A stretch of DNA of 64,000 nt from assembly GCF_901000735.1 (NCBI RefSeq), contig NC_081541.1, positions 8,919,055 through 8,983,054 of the forward strand, written 5' to 3'. The notes under the pieces are model-generated. The model had not been told where the DNA came from. It saw nothing but the letters and a program-made list of their open reading frames with translations, and did no database searches. Position 1 is the stretch's first letter; each line of letters starts with the position of its first letter. This stretch comes from Corylus avellana (lineage: Eukaryota; Streptophyta; Magnoliopsida; Fagales; Betulaceae). This document shows positions 36,801 to 50,131 of this stretch, in pieces. Made by a program: the position numbers and the translations under genes.

Positions 36801-39800
36801 TAAAGGTAGCATTTGTTGTTATTGCTTGCACACTGGCTGAGATTTGGATTCTGATACTTGTTTTTGTTTTTATCCATAATTTTTTTTTTTAATCATTCTT
36901 TTAGTGGGTATAATTAGTATTTTCAGAAGGATGAGCATTGCTCTTGTCTTTGTAATCTGTAATTTTTTTTAAGCCATAATTATTACATGGGTGATATAAA
37001 ATGTACCAAATCGCAACCCTTCTTATGGAGAAATTCATTATGTTTTGCTGTTTTCACATGTAGTGGGCTGTAAAATAAAAAGAGAAATGTTTTTGTGAAG
37101 AGATGCTTTTGTCGTGGCGGAGGATTCTTCAGATGTCTCCTCTGGCACATCGTTGGGCTGTTCTTTCACGTTACTGATAGATACATAGAAATTAGAAGTT
37201 TTTTTTTTTTTCCCCCCTCTTATCAGTATTTTACTACTGTATAAAAAATGAGAATGTGAAAGTTTATATGCATTATCGATTGAAATATTCTGAACCTTGT
37301 GAAGAAAATATTTTTTCTTAGTGGGGAGAACGCTTCACGTGTCTCTAGCATAGGGGTGGCAAAACGGGTTGGTGGGTCAAACTAAATGCGACCCGATTGA
37401 CCCGCCACCCGATTAGTCTCAACCCGATTCGACCCGTTTAGATAAACGGGTGAAAATTTAAAACACGAACACGACACAACAAATTCATTGGAATGTTATG
37501 TTTATTCGACCTAACAAATTAGGCATGGTGGTGTGGATAAAATTTGTTGGATCCCCTCGAAGATGAAGAATTTTGAAGTGAAGTCATACTATCAAGTAAT
37601 GGTTAATCCGGCACCGGTTGTTGGTCCTTGGAAGAGTAAAGCTCTTCAGAGAGTGGTTTTTTTTGTGTGGACGGCGGTGTTGAGAAAAATATTAACCTTG
37701 GACAATTTACGTAAGAAGAACATTATAGTGACAGAGTGATGTTGTATGTGTAAGCACAGTGGAGAATCAATTGATCATTTATTATTGCATTGTGAGGTTG
37801 CTATTGAGGTATGGAGCATGGTTCTTGTGCTGTTTGGTGTTACGTGGGTGATGCCGGGTAGGATGAAGGAATGTTTGGGAAGTTGGAGGGGACAAAGGGG
37901 TAATCGTACAATTCTGCAAATTTGGAGAATGGTTCCTTTGTGTGTAATGTGGTGTCTATGGAGAGAAAGGAATGCATGGAGCTTTGATGACCGTGAACTT
38001 GGACTCATCGAGTTGAAGAAAATGGTGCTCTAAACACTTACTCGTGGAGAGTAATGTGGCATTCGTTGCAAGCTTCAACGCTTGCTGAATTTTTAGATTT
38101 ATGTGCTTTATTCTCAGCTTAAAGGCTATTGTATACTTGTGCTTTATTGTATACCACCTGTGTACATGGGTTGCGCCCCTTTGCACTTTATGAATCGATA
38201 TTACCTATTAATTTTGTTTTTTTAAATCTCCAAAAACTATTTTCTTTTTTTTTTTCTCTCTCTCTCTCGCATCACTGTCTTCTTTCTCTCGTCTCTCTTT
38301 TTCTTTTTTTTTTTTAATTTATTTATTTATTTTTTCCCTGTGTCATCTCCAGAAACCATTTTCTTTTTCTTTAATGGGTTTTCGATGAATTTGATCTAGA
38401 TGCAGAAGTTGTAGCAAACAAAGAATCAGGAAAAGAACAAATATTTAATGGCGACAAATCTTTAATTTGTGGGTATTGATTGAGGAAAAGAACCATGGAG
38501 GTTGTGGGTGTTGATGTGGCCTTTTCTGTGCGGTGTGCTGAGAGAGAGAGAGAGGGAGAGAGATGCATGTGCTGCCTTTTCTGTTGGGTTTTATTTATTT
38601 ATTATTATTATTTTTTAAATGGGTGAGGCGGGTCACCCGCCGGTCAAGCAGGATTCAATTGGATTTCTTTTTAGGTTGTTCATTCTCATTATTGAGGTAC
38701 TTAGAAATTAAAAGCTTTTGCTCTTAAAGTCTAGTACTATTGTATACGAAATGAGAACGTGAAAGTTTATATGCTTTATAGATTGAAATATGCCAAGTTT
38801 TTGGGGAACTTGAAAACTGTAAGAGTCAGGAAAATGAAACCAGCAGCTCTTAAAATATTTGGTTGGCTAGTTCTAGGGTGGTATATGTTTTTAAGCATTG
38901 TCCCATCCTTAATTTCCGATGCATTTTCTACCAAGGGTTGTAAAAAGTAAATGGATATGTTAAACAATGTGTCATTCTTGACTAGTTCTTAAACTTTAAA
39001 TTTTCAACCTGTTGTTGATCTAGGGATGATACCACCATGAAAGAAATACAGAACAGCCGCAATATGCTTATGCAACCTGACAATATATTAAGGATATTGC
39101 TTCCTTTCTTACTGCAGCTTAGGATATTCTTGACATGTATATGGTTTTATTCGGTGACCTATTTGTTATCTGCATTAAATGCTTTTATTTGTTTAATATG
39201 ATATGCTATAAAGGGTGATGATTATTTTAAATATGATGGAATAGTGGAAAGAATACATGCGGTGGCCTCGGTTTGTTGATGTGGATCTGAAGCTGAACCT
39301 AATCTAGTTAAGATTGAGGCTCAATTGAGTTCAGTTTAGCATCGGATACTTTTAGTTTGGACTCTGGGTTATCATGCTTTGAACTCATTTCTACTGGAAT
39401 ATTTTCTAAACTAATTATGTAGAACTGACTTATTGGTAAATGATGGTGTATGAATGGTGATGATTATTTTAAATATGATGGAATAGTGGAAAGAATACAT
39501 GTGGTGGCCTCAGTTTGTTGATGAAGCTGAACCTAATCTAGTTAAGATTGAGGCTCAGTTGAGTTCGGTTTAGCATCGGATACTTTTAGTTTGGACTCTG
39601 GGTTATCATGCTTTGAACTCATTTCTACTGGAATATTTTCTAAACTAATTATGTAGAACTGACTTATTGGTAAAGGATGGTGTATGAATGGTGCAAAGTT
39701 TTGTTAATTTCAGTTTTTGTCATCATATATGTTTCATGTGTTCTCTTGTATACTTTGTGTGTGTACAATGGCTTTGCCTCTTCTTCTAATAAATTATTGG

Positions 39801-42800
39801 GAAAAGTACCTTTACTTAAAAAAAAAGTTTGGGGTAGTTTTCAATTCGACCTCCAACCCTCCAAACTTCAAAATTTTTGCAATTTGATCAATCCGTCAGT
39901 CCAAAAGCGGCTTTGTGACAGCTTGATGTCAGCGTGACTTCGCGTGATCACTCTTGGTCTTTTTTTCCCCAAAATGCCCCCACCCACACCTTACCCACAG
40001 CAAATGGCGTTTGGTGCTTTTCCTGTGCCGTAGTTCGTTGTCAGCCAATCAATTGGCCACGCGGTCAGTGGATTCGGGGAAAGCGAAAGTGAGATGGAGA
40101 GAGATTCTTCGTCAGACGAAGCGGAAGACCGCTAGAACCACCTTACACGTGCCTTTTTTGTTGGTCACCACAAAAACCTCACCTGGTTGGTCACCACACC
40201 ACAAACAAAGACTGCCAGAACCACCTTGCAATTCGGGGAAGATGAAGAGATTCGTTGTCAGATGCGAGTCAACGACACTGGTAAGTTCCTTCTTGGCCCG
40301 ATCTGGAAGCTCAGTTGTTTGGGATGGGGGGCCTGATCAAGATCTTGGCCTGATTTGCTGGATCTTCGGTTGTTTACATGGAAGCTCACTCTTGGCCTTG
40401 TTTCTGAGAGCTCCTGGTGAGAGAGAGAGATAGAAAACTTACAGGAGAGAGAACTTACCGGTGGCGTAGCAACGGTGGATCCAGCATGCGTGAGTGAGGG
40501 GTTTGGGATGAGGGGCACTTTGGGGAAAAAAAGGCCAAGAGTGATCATGTGCGAGTCACGTGATCATTGTTTCATCAGTCAAAACGGCTTTGATTGACGG
40601 ATTGGTCGAATTGCAAAAATTTGGAAGTTTGGGCGGGTGCATTGCAAAAATTGGAACATTGGAGGTCGAATTGAAAATCGTCCCAAACTTTGGGGGGTAA
40701 AGTGTAATTTTCCCTAAATTTTTATATTATGGACACAAATTTCCTCCAAACTGGTTTGGAGGTTTGGAGGAAGTTTCCTTTAATCTACTTTAATAAGTGA
40801 CAAGTGTCATTTACTTATAAAAAAAAATAAGTGACAAGAGTCATTCAACATTTTTGGGTTTCTTAAAAATTAATTTTTGGGTTTCTAGATTAGTGGAATG
40901 ACAATAAATAACTGTTAAAATATTTTTTTTGTTTGATAAGTAATGATGATATAAAAGAGCGCAAAGGGGCGCAACCCATATACACGGGAAGTATAAACAG
41001 AGAGCGCCTAGGAGGGAGAGAAATGAAAAAGAAAATCAGAGAAACAAATCACTAAAGGAGCTAGCCAAGCGGCCGTCCAAGAGTAAAGAGTACAGAAGAA
41101 GAAATGAGTCAATTCCTCTATGGTCCTAGTGGAATTTTCAAAACATCTAGCATTTCTTTCATTCCAAATACACTACATAAGACACAGAGGGATCATCTTC
41201 CAAACAACCGCGCTTCGAGAACGACCTCCCGACCACTAGCTAGCAAACAAGGCCCTCACCCGACAAAGCATGACCCAGTGCAACCCAAACCGCTGAAAAA
41301 TCGTGTGCCAAAGAGCACTTGCAAGCTCACAATGGAGAAGAAGATGATCGGCTGACTCTCCGGTCTTCTTGCACATACAACACCACTCCACAACCACTAT
41401 GTTCCTCTCACGCAGCGTATCATGAGTCAAAATTTTGCCTAGGGCCGCTGTCCAACCGAAAAAAGCCACTCGTTGAGGCGCCTTAGTACGCCATATGCTC
41501 TTCCAAGGAAACTCCTCTTGATTAGAAATGGCCAAGGCCTTATAGAACGATTTAACCTCAAACTTGCCCTTCTTGGACGGAGCCTAGCAAATACGATCTA
41601 CGCTGCCTAGGGAAACCTTGCAAGAATACAACCGATCAAAAAAAGGAGAAACCAAATCCATCTCCCAATCTTGTACCGATCGTATGAAAATGACATTCAA
41701 CTCAACACCCCCATTCCTTCCAATAAAATTATCCTTCACCCAAGCTTCTTTGTGTCTGGCGATATTGTATAAGGATGGAAAAGCTTACTTCAAGGAATTG
41801 TCCCCACACCAAATATCATACTAGAATCGGACTTTCAAACCCTCCCCCACCTCAAAACGAGTACTTTTGGCAAAGAAATTCCACCCTTTCCGAATATGCT
41901 TCCATAGCCCCACAGCATGAGAGCCCGAAACCTGTGAATATTTTAATATTTTAACTGTTAAAATATTTTTTTTGATAAGTAATGATGATATATAAAAAGA
42001 GCGCAGAGGGGCGCAACCCACATACACGGGAAGTATACACAGAGAGCGCTTAGGAGGGAGAAAAATGAAAAAGAAACTCAGAGAAACTAATCACTAAAGG
42101 AGTTAGCCAAGCGGCCGTCCAAGAGTAAAGAGTAAAGAAGAAAAAAATGAGTCAATTCCTCTATGGTCCTAGTGGAATTATCAAAACATCTAGCATTGCT
42201 TTCATTCCAAATACACCACATAAGACATAGAGGAATCATCTTCCACACCACCGCGCTTCGAGCTCGTCCTCCCGCCCACCAACTAGCAAACAAGTCCCTC
42301 ACCCGGCAAGGCATGACCCAATGCAACCCAAACCTCTGAAAAATCATGTGCCAAAGAGCACTTGAAAGCTCACAGTGAAGAAGAAGATGATCGACTGACT
42401 CTTCGTTCTTCTTACACATACAACACCACTCCACTACCGCTATGTTCCTCTTGCGCAGCGTATCATGAGTCAATATTTTCCCTAGGGCTGCAGTCCACCC
42501 GAAAAAAGCCACCCGCTGAGGCGCCTTAGTACGCCAGATGCTCTTCCAAGGAAACTCCTCTTGACTAGAAAAGGACAAGGCCTTATAGAACGACTTAACC
42601 TCGAACTTGCCCTGCTTGGACGAAGACCAGCAAATACGATCTACATTGCCTAATGAAACCTTGCAAGAATACAACCGCTCAAAGAAAGGAGAAACCAAAT
42701 CCACCTCCCAATCTTGGACCGATCGTATGAAAATGACATTCCACTCAACAACCCCATTCCTCCCAATAAAATTATCCTTCACCCAAGCATCTTTGTGTCT

Positions 42801-44583
42801 AGCGATATTGAATAAGGACGGGAAAGCTTGCTTCAAAGAATTGTCCCCACACCAAATATCATGCCAGAAACGAACTTTCGATCCCTCCCCCACCTCAAAC
42901 CGAATACCTTTGGCAAAGGAATTCCACCCATTCTGAATATGCTTCCAAAGACCCACACCATGGGAGCCCGAAGCATCCTTCGTGCACCACCCACCTTCTT
43001 GGTCTTCATACTTAGCTTCGATCACCTTACACCAAAGAGCCCCGTTCTCATTTGCGTATCTCCAAAGCCATTTCCCCAAAAGAGCTTGATTAAACTGGTG
43101 CAACTTCCGAATGCCAAGACCCCCATAGCGAAGAGGGCTGCAAACTTGGTTCCAACTTACAAGATGCAACTTGGGCTCATCCCCAATTCCTCCGCATAAG
43201 AAATCTCTTTGGACTTTCTCAATCCTTTTAGCTACACTTGCCGGAATCGGAAACAGAGACAAAAAGTAAGTCGGAAGATTAGCCAAAGTGCTCTTAATGA
43301 GGGTTAAGCGACCTCCTTTAGAAAGATACATTCTCTTCCAACCTGCCAACTGACGCTCCATCTTTTCGATCACTTCATTCCACATAGCCGTATCCTTGTA
43401 CGATGCCCCAAGAGGGAGACCCAAATACTTCATAGGCAAATCGGCAACACTACACCCAAGGATGTTAGCTAAAACCCCAATGTTCTCCACCTCACCAATG
43501 GCCACAATCTTTGATTTTCCCAGATTCACTCTCAAACCAGAAACAATTTCAAAACATAAGAGAATGAGACGAACATACCAGATTTGCTCGATAGAGTCTT
43601 CACAAAAAATCAAGGTATCATCCGCAAATAAGGAATGGGAGACCATCAACTCCGACAAGACCCTATTTCCCATCGAGAAACCCTTCAAAAGGCCTTGGTC
43701 AACCGTCGCATTCACCATCTTACTCAAAGCCTCCATAACCAACACAAATAATAACGGTGAGAGAGGATCCCCTTGCCGGATTCCCCTTGAACTATTAAAG
43801 AACCCTTCCGGAGGACCATTCACAAGAATGGAGAATCTTACCGTCTTGATACACCACTCTATCCAAGCCCTCCACCTCTCGCTAAACCCACATCTATGCA
43901 GCAAATACAAAACAAAGTCCCAATTTACATGGTCATAGGCCTTTTCCAAGTCCAATTTACAAAGAACACCTGGCACCCCTGATTTCATGCGACTATCCAC
44001 ACATTCATTTGCAATGAGAACGGAATCTAGGATTTGCCGACCCCCAATAAAAGCATTTTGAGAATAGGAGATGACCTTACCCAAAACAGTTTTCATCCTG
44101 TTGGCAAGAACCTTAGACACAATCTTATACACTCCTCCCACCAGGCTAATGGGCCGAAAGTCCTTCATCTCCACCGCATCCGCCTTCTTCGGAATCAAGA
44201 AAATAAAAGTTGCATTCAAGCTCTTCACCAATTGACGTCTACGATAGAACTCTGCAAAAACCGCCATAACGTCTTGTTTAATAACACCCCAGCAAGCTTG
44301 AAAAAAAGCCATGGAAAAGCCATCTGGGCCCGGAGCCTTATCACCATCCATGCCTTTTACCACCTCCCAAACCTCATTTTCCTCAAAATCTCTTTCTAAC
44401 CACCTATTATCCTCCTCTTCGATGGTCAAAAACGGCTGGTTATCCATTCTAGGGCGCCAAGTGCTTTGTTCCGAAATATTAAAGAAAACATGTGAGAGAT
44501 GACACTTTGCACTTATTAGACTAGGTTAAAAGAAATTTCCTCCAAACCAGTTTGGAGGAAATTTGTGTCCTTATATTATTTTT

Positions 44584-44639
<56 letters not shown>

Positions 44640-47600
44640 CATGCGTTAAATATGGATTTTGTAGGGGAATTATGCTTTTTGAGAACTGTTTGTAGGAACT
44701 CTGTTATTGCGTAATCTAATTTCAGCTTTCCCATAGCACAAAAAAGAAAATGTAAACCCCCAGAAGTATTTTCCTCCTCTCCTTGGTTTCTTAAGAAATT
44801 ATAAATTATGGAATGAACTCTTGTTCTTGTATCTCTAATTAATAACTACTTCTATGACCTGTATTATCTTTTAAGTATATAGATAGTGAATTGCACATCA
44901 ACACATAAAAAAAAGATAAACACATTTTTTTGGTCTAGTAAACTATTGAGGAAAGGAACAAGCATTTTTAAATACTCCTTGCATTCTCTGTAAACCTGGT
45001 CGCATTCTGATTTAGTAAGATTTGTGACTTAATATATATAATTCAACCTAATTTTTCTAAGGATCTGCTTGATGTCTATTCAAGATGGCTATAGTGAAGT
45101 TTGGCTTAGATTTGGTCAGAATGGGAGAGGAATGTGGAGGCTTAAGGATAATTATATAAATAATTGGAAAAAATTGTTGGAAGTATTACATAATTGAACT
45201 TTAATTTTCTTGAATTTGGAAAGTTTATATAAGGATGTCACTAATTTTTGTCAATCTAGATTGTACTTTTAGTTTCCTAATGTGCTTTGAAATATGATGT
45301 TCATGGTCTAATTTCTTGAAATTTCTTTCATTTTATAAATTACAGGTTCCCTGGAAAAGTTTGGGCAAAGAACCTGTGATAGTTCTCATTGATCGTATCT
45401 TTGTTCTTGCTCATCCTGCTTCTGATGGTCGGACTCTCAATGTAGGATGATATTCTCTTTGTTGGAATAATTGATCTTGTTATTGCTAATAGCTAAAGAA
45501 AGGTCAGTCGCTTCTTGTCTGAGTTTATCTTGTATTAATACTCTTTTCAGGAGGAGGACAGGGAAAAACTTTTTGAAGCAAAACTTCAACAAATTGAGGT
45601 AATATGCTTTTTTACAGGTTTGCACATGCATGCGTGTCTGCTTTATATCTTGTAAGAGGTACTCTAGGCTGTTTGCCATATTTAAGTTTTGATATATACC
45701 TTATAATTTTGGTTCTCTTTCTGTTTTTACCTTCTAAATATACAATAACGAAATTGTATTTGTCGTAAAAAAGTTAGTTCCTGTAACATATTGACTTCTT
45801 GATTGATGTGGTTTACTATTTGCATTTCAGTGTTTGGTGTGCAGTTGAACTTCATGAGACTTTTTGTTTTGTATACCTTTAATTCTGTACTCTCTTCTAC
45901 TTGCCTTCTTTTATGGCTTGTGTTATTTCTTTGAGAAACTTCACCTGTAATTATATAAATAATTTATATATTCCCTTTGTTCTTTCTTGATTGTTTTTGG
46001 TAAAGAATTTATCTGAGCAGCGATAGTAAGTCTAAAAACTTTAGATCTTTGTTTGTGCAAAATGTTTGTTTCTCTATGTGTCAAACATAAGATGGATTAT
46101 TATATTGTGAGAATGAGGTGAGAACAATTGTGATCTCCGCCTCTTGATGTCTAATGAAAAGCTATTATATGTAAGATGCAATTTATCATCATTGTTGTTA
46201 ACTTGGACCTTGTTTACCTTCTTGTGGGAAAACCTTCTTTTATGTTGCTAAATGTTACATGATTTTACTCGCTTATGATTCATCTTCAAATACACAGGAA
46301 AAAGCATATGGTCAATGTAGTAACTACAAAGCACTTAAATTAATAATCCAATCAAGCAAAATTGTTAATGGCTGTAATTTGCCTCTAATTTGGATTGTGT
46401 TTATGGTGATGTTGAAATTCCATACTTGTGTTCAGGATTCTTGGTCTTGGATTTAAAAATATGCTTTTTTACCATTGCATATCAGAAGAGACTTTGCAGC
46501 TTTGATCCTTGATAAAAGTTTTTAATACTCCTCACATATTGCATGCAGGAAGCAGAGTCAGCAACCCTGGAAGCAATATCAAGGTCAAAGCTAGGAAGTG
46601 TAAGCTTATAAATTCAATACTTCTTTTAGTGTGGGAATCAACGATTATTTAGTAGAGCTACTTTATACTCGTTTGGTGTTATTATTTATTTTTTGATACC
46701 TTGTCATATTTCAGTAGACTTTGTTATGTTTATGTTTATCGTTATTATTATTATTATTTTTTCTATTGTAAGTAACATGTAGGCCTTGCTGATGTATATA
46801 TGCATTGGCAATTTCTCATCCAAAGGCTCTTGTTGGGTGAAATGCTTGTCGTTCACATTGTCTAGGTTGATGTTCATGTTATTCTCTACTGTGAAACCAT
46901 ATTTTTTGGGGTTGTGTCTTCTGATGAAGTCATGAAGTTCTCAATCAGGTGTTGAGATTTCGAAGCAAGATCTTTTACCCAATTTTTTTTGTATTCTATT
47001 GTCTTCTTGCTTGTTTATTTGTTTGTTTCTTTTCAGCTTGGAAGAGATGTAGTTGCAATCCACTTGTTAGTTCTATATTTTGTAAAACAAAAGAATCACT
47101 GCATTTCTCTTAATTTTGTTTTAATTTTTATTTTGGTGTGATTTTGTTTTGTACTACTGTGTTGTATCGATGGCTGGCAGTGGCCCTTATCTTTTTGCTT
47201 CTATTGTGGATAACTATGGTTTCCTCTGGTAGTCTTATGGAGCATAATCTAGGTGTTAATATATTAATGTATGGAGTATGGTGTAGGTGTTAATATTAGT
47301 TTATATGTAGCATTGTTTTAGCTACAAAAAATGGAGATTTTGCATAATAACTCAATGGAAGAAATGTAAATTTGCTGAATTCGTAGCAGTGAGGGAATAG
47401 TGTTATATTGATGGTTGGGTATTGCTTTCGTCATCCATAAGGAGATAAAGAGCATGCTGCCTGGAATAAATGAGAAAAGAGGGCAGTGGTTTTAAAGAAA
47501 CTATTATGTGTTGTCTAATGGTTGTAATTTGTGAAGTTAATTTGAAATGAGTGGCTTGCCTTGAACCTAGACATAGCACTGATTCCAGGCAAGATTAGGG

Positions 47601-50093
47601 TAAGTGTTGTAAGGTGGTTTGTGAGAGGTTGATCAATTAAATAAGGTCCCATTAGATGTAAGTGAAAGGTTTGATTCTTCAAACATTTTAGCAATTGATA
47701 CCTAACTACTAGTAACCATTGCTTTTAGGCGGCCGGTGTATATAGCTACTTTTTGTTAATGATTTGAGTCTACCTGTTCTTTTTCTTGCCTTAGAGGGGA
47801 AAATACATATACCCCCCTTCAAACTAACATCCAATTTGTAAGGTCCCCCCAAACTAAAGATTGCATCAATGTCCCTCCTAAATTGCCAAGCAATGTACCC
47901 TTTTTGTCCCGCAACAAGACAAAATGACCCTAAAATAAGACAAAAATACCCTATAAATTCGAAAAAAGAAAAAAGAAAAGAGAAACTTTTAAATTTAAAA
48001 TTGAAAACTAAAAACTATTTTTTTTTAAAGGGAGGAAGAGGGGGTGTGGCTCGGCCAAAAACCATCCCCAAGGCCATGGGGTGGTTTGGGGTGGGCCATG
48101 GGGATGCTAGCAACCCCCTCTTCCACTTTTTTTATTTATTTATTTAAGTGAAGGGTATTTTTGTCATATGGGAGTACATTACAAATTTTTGGTAATTTGG
48201 GGAGACATTGAAAATTGGATGTTGGTTTGAGGAGAGTATGTGTACTTTTATATTTTTATTTTTTTAAATTTTTTATTTTTTGTATGATGTTTGTACCAAC
48301 TACTTTTACTTTTCTTCATGCTCATTCATATTTTCAGAGTGCTTTAGCATGTTTCCCTCAAGCTTGTTCCTGAATTCCTGTATTTGTGCGAAAACATGGT
48401 GATATATGCAGATTTTAGTGTTTCACTTTTTCTTCTTCTTCTTCTTCTTATTTTTTTTTTTCTGGTGCAGCCACCTCCTGGGAATTCATGGCTAGGTTCT
48501 CTAATTGCTACCATCATTGGAAATCTTAAGATATCAATTAGCAATGTACATATTAGATATGAGGATTCTGTCAGGTTGGTGGATGTGTTTTTTTTTTTTT
48601 TTGTTGGTTTTAATGTTTTTGTCTTTAGTTGATGGTTCAGATCTTGTTTATCTCTTCATATGTTTTGTTCACCAATTTAATTCTATAATCTTCATCTTCT
48701 TGTGCATGTGATAGTATGCTTCTTATCTGCCTGCTTTTAAAAACAAAAATGTTTTCCATGCAGTAATCCAGGACGGCCATTTTCCTCAGGCGTTACTTTG
48801 GCCAAACTTGCTGCTGTTACGATGGATGAGCAGGGAAATGAAACCTTTGACACTAGTGGTGCTCTGGATAAATTGCGGAAGGTTAGGCTTGCCTTCTTTC
48901 TTTGTGAAGTTACTTTTACTAAAATAGTTATGTGGAGAGCAGCATATGGCATTTCCAATGTCTGATATAAAACTAATGATTAGTTTAGCATCTTTTTGAG
49001 ACATTCGTGTAGGTCGGAAAGTAATTACTTAAAGGAGAGAACATTCTATCTAGATCGACATTAAGTATTTAGAGTCGCATTTCTTTGACTTTTGGAATGC
49101 TGAGTTACAATATCCTTTTTTTTTTTTTTTTTTTTTTTTGGGTTAGTATTTAAACTAGGATGTCAGTGCTAAAGATTTTGATTTTCTAGGGCATTGTTTA
49201 TGTTTGTCTTGAACACATGGTTAAAAAATTTGGACATACCTCTCTCAAGAATGGTGGACTTTTATCTAGAATGAATCCTTTTGATGTTTAATTTTTTTTT
49301 GATAAGTAATTTCATTTTTTTGATAAGTAAATCAGTTTTATTAAAAACGCAAACGCCCCAAAGTACACTGGGAGTATACAAAGGATCACCTAGCTAGGAT
49401 GAGAAAAACAGACAAGGAACTCATCATAGCTAATCGTCACCAGACAAACATACGTTACAGTCCAAAGATATAAAGCATGAAGACAAGAGGATAATATGTC
49501 CTCAGAGAACCTCTTCAAATCCTCAAAGCACCTATTATTTCTCTCTCTCCATAAACACCAAAAAAAGCAAGTAGGCACCATCTTCCAGACCGCAACACTC
49601 CCTCCCTTCCCGAGGACCACCAACATGCTAGCAACTCGACAACCCTCCTAGGCATCACCCAAGACAACCCAAAGCGGCCAAAGAAAGCACTCCACAAGAC
49701 AGAAGCTACCTCCCAATGAAGAAAAAGATGATCTACTGTCTCCTCACTCGTCTTACACATACAACATCTGTTCACCACAATCACATGTTGTTTCCTGAGG
49801 TTATCTAAGGTCAGAATTTTGCCCAAAGCCGCCGACCATGCAAAGAAAGCCGCCGATAATGATAAGTAATTTCATTATCATTAAAGCGCAATGGGGTGCA
49901 AACCTAGTACACAAGGAATATACAAGAGAACTTTTGGTTTAAAGAAAAAGAACACAAATTCAAAAACTCTGCAAAACTAGAAACAATCACTTTAGAGACT
50001 AGAAAAAGAAGAATACCTTTTGAAGTTAAACAGACTTTTTTTTGGGGTACAAAACTAACTATTTATTCGTCGATAATTTATGCTCCTAGCACG

Positions 50094-50131
<38 letters not shown>

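Larger units (their letters stand above)
40731..44570. mobile_element. fold-back DNA element with perfect 9-bp duplication, filled with two LINEs
   Basis: The left end GGACACAAATTTCCTCCAAA pairs with the right end TTTGGAGGAAATTTGTGTCC. The flanking 9-mer TTATATTAT is identical at 40722-40730 and 44571-44579. Sub-terminal words AATAAGTGACAAGTGTCA and TGACACTTTGCACTTATT also pair. Without its LINE cargo the element would be only a few hundred bases. Confidence 0.8.

Noticed and set aside
40090..40433. 159-codon frame in the Pack-MULE candidate as a functional gene
   Set aside because: It spans the arm and core of a fold-back transposon and has no recognisable domain; noted only as possible captured sequence.
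43396..43938. Plus-strand open frames across the LINE
   Set aside because: They are shadows of the minus-strand reverse-transcriptase ORF.
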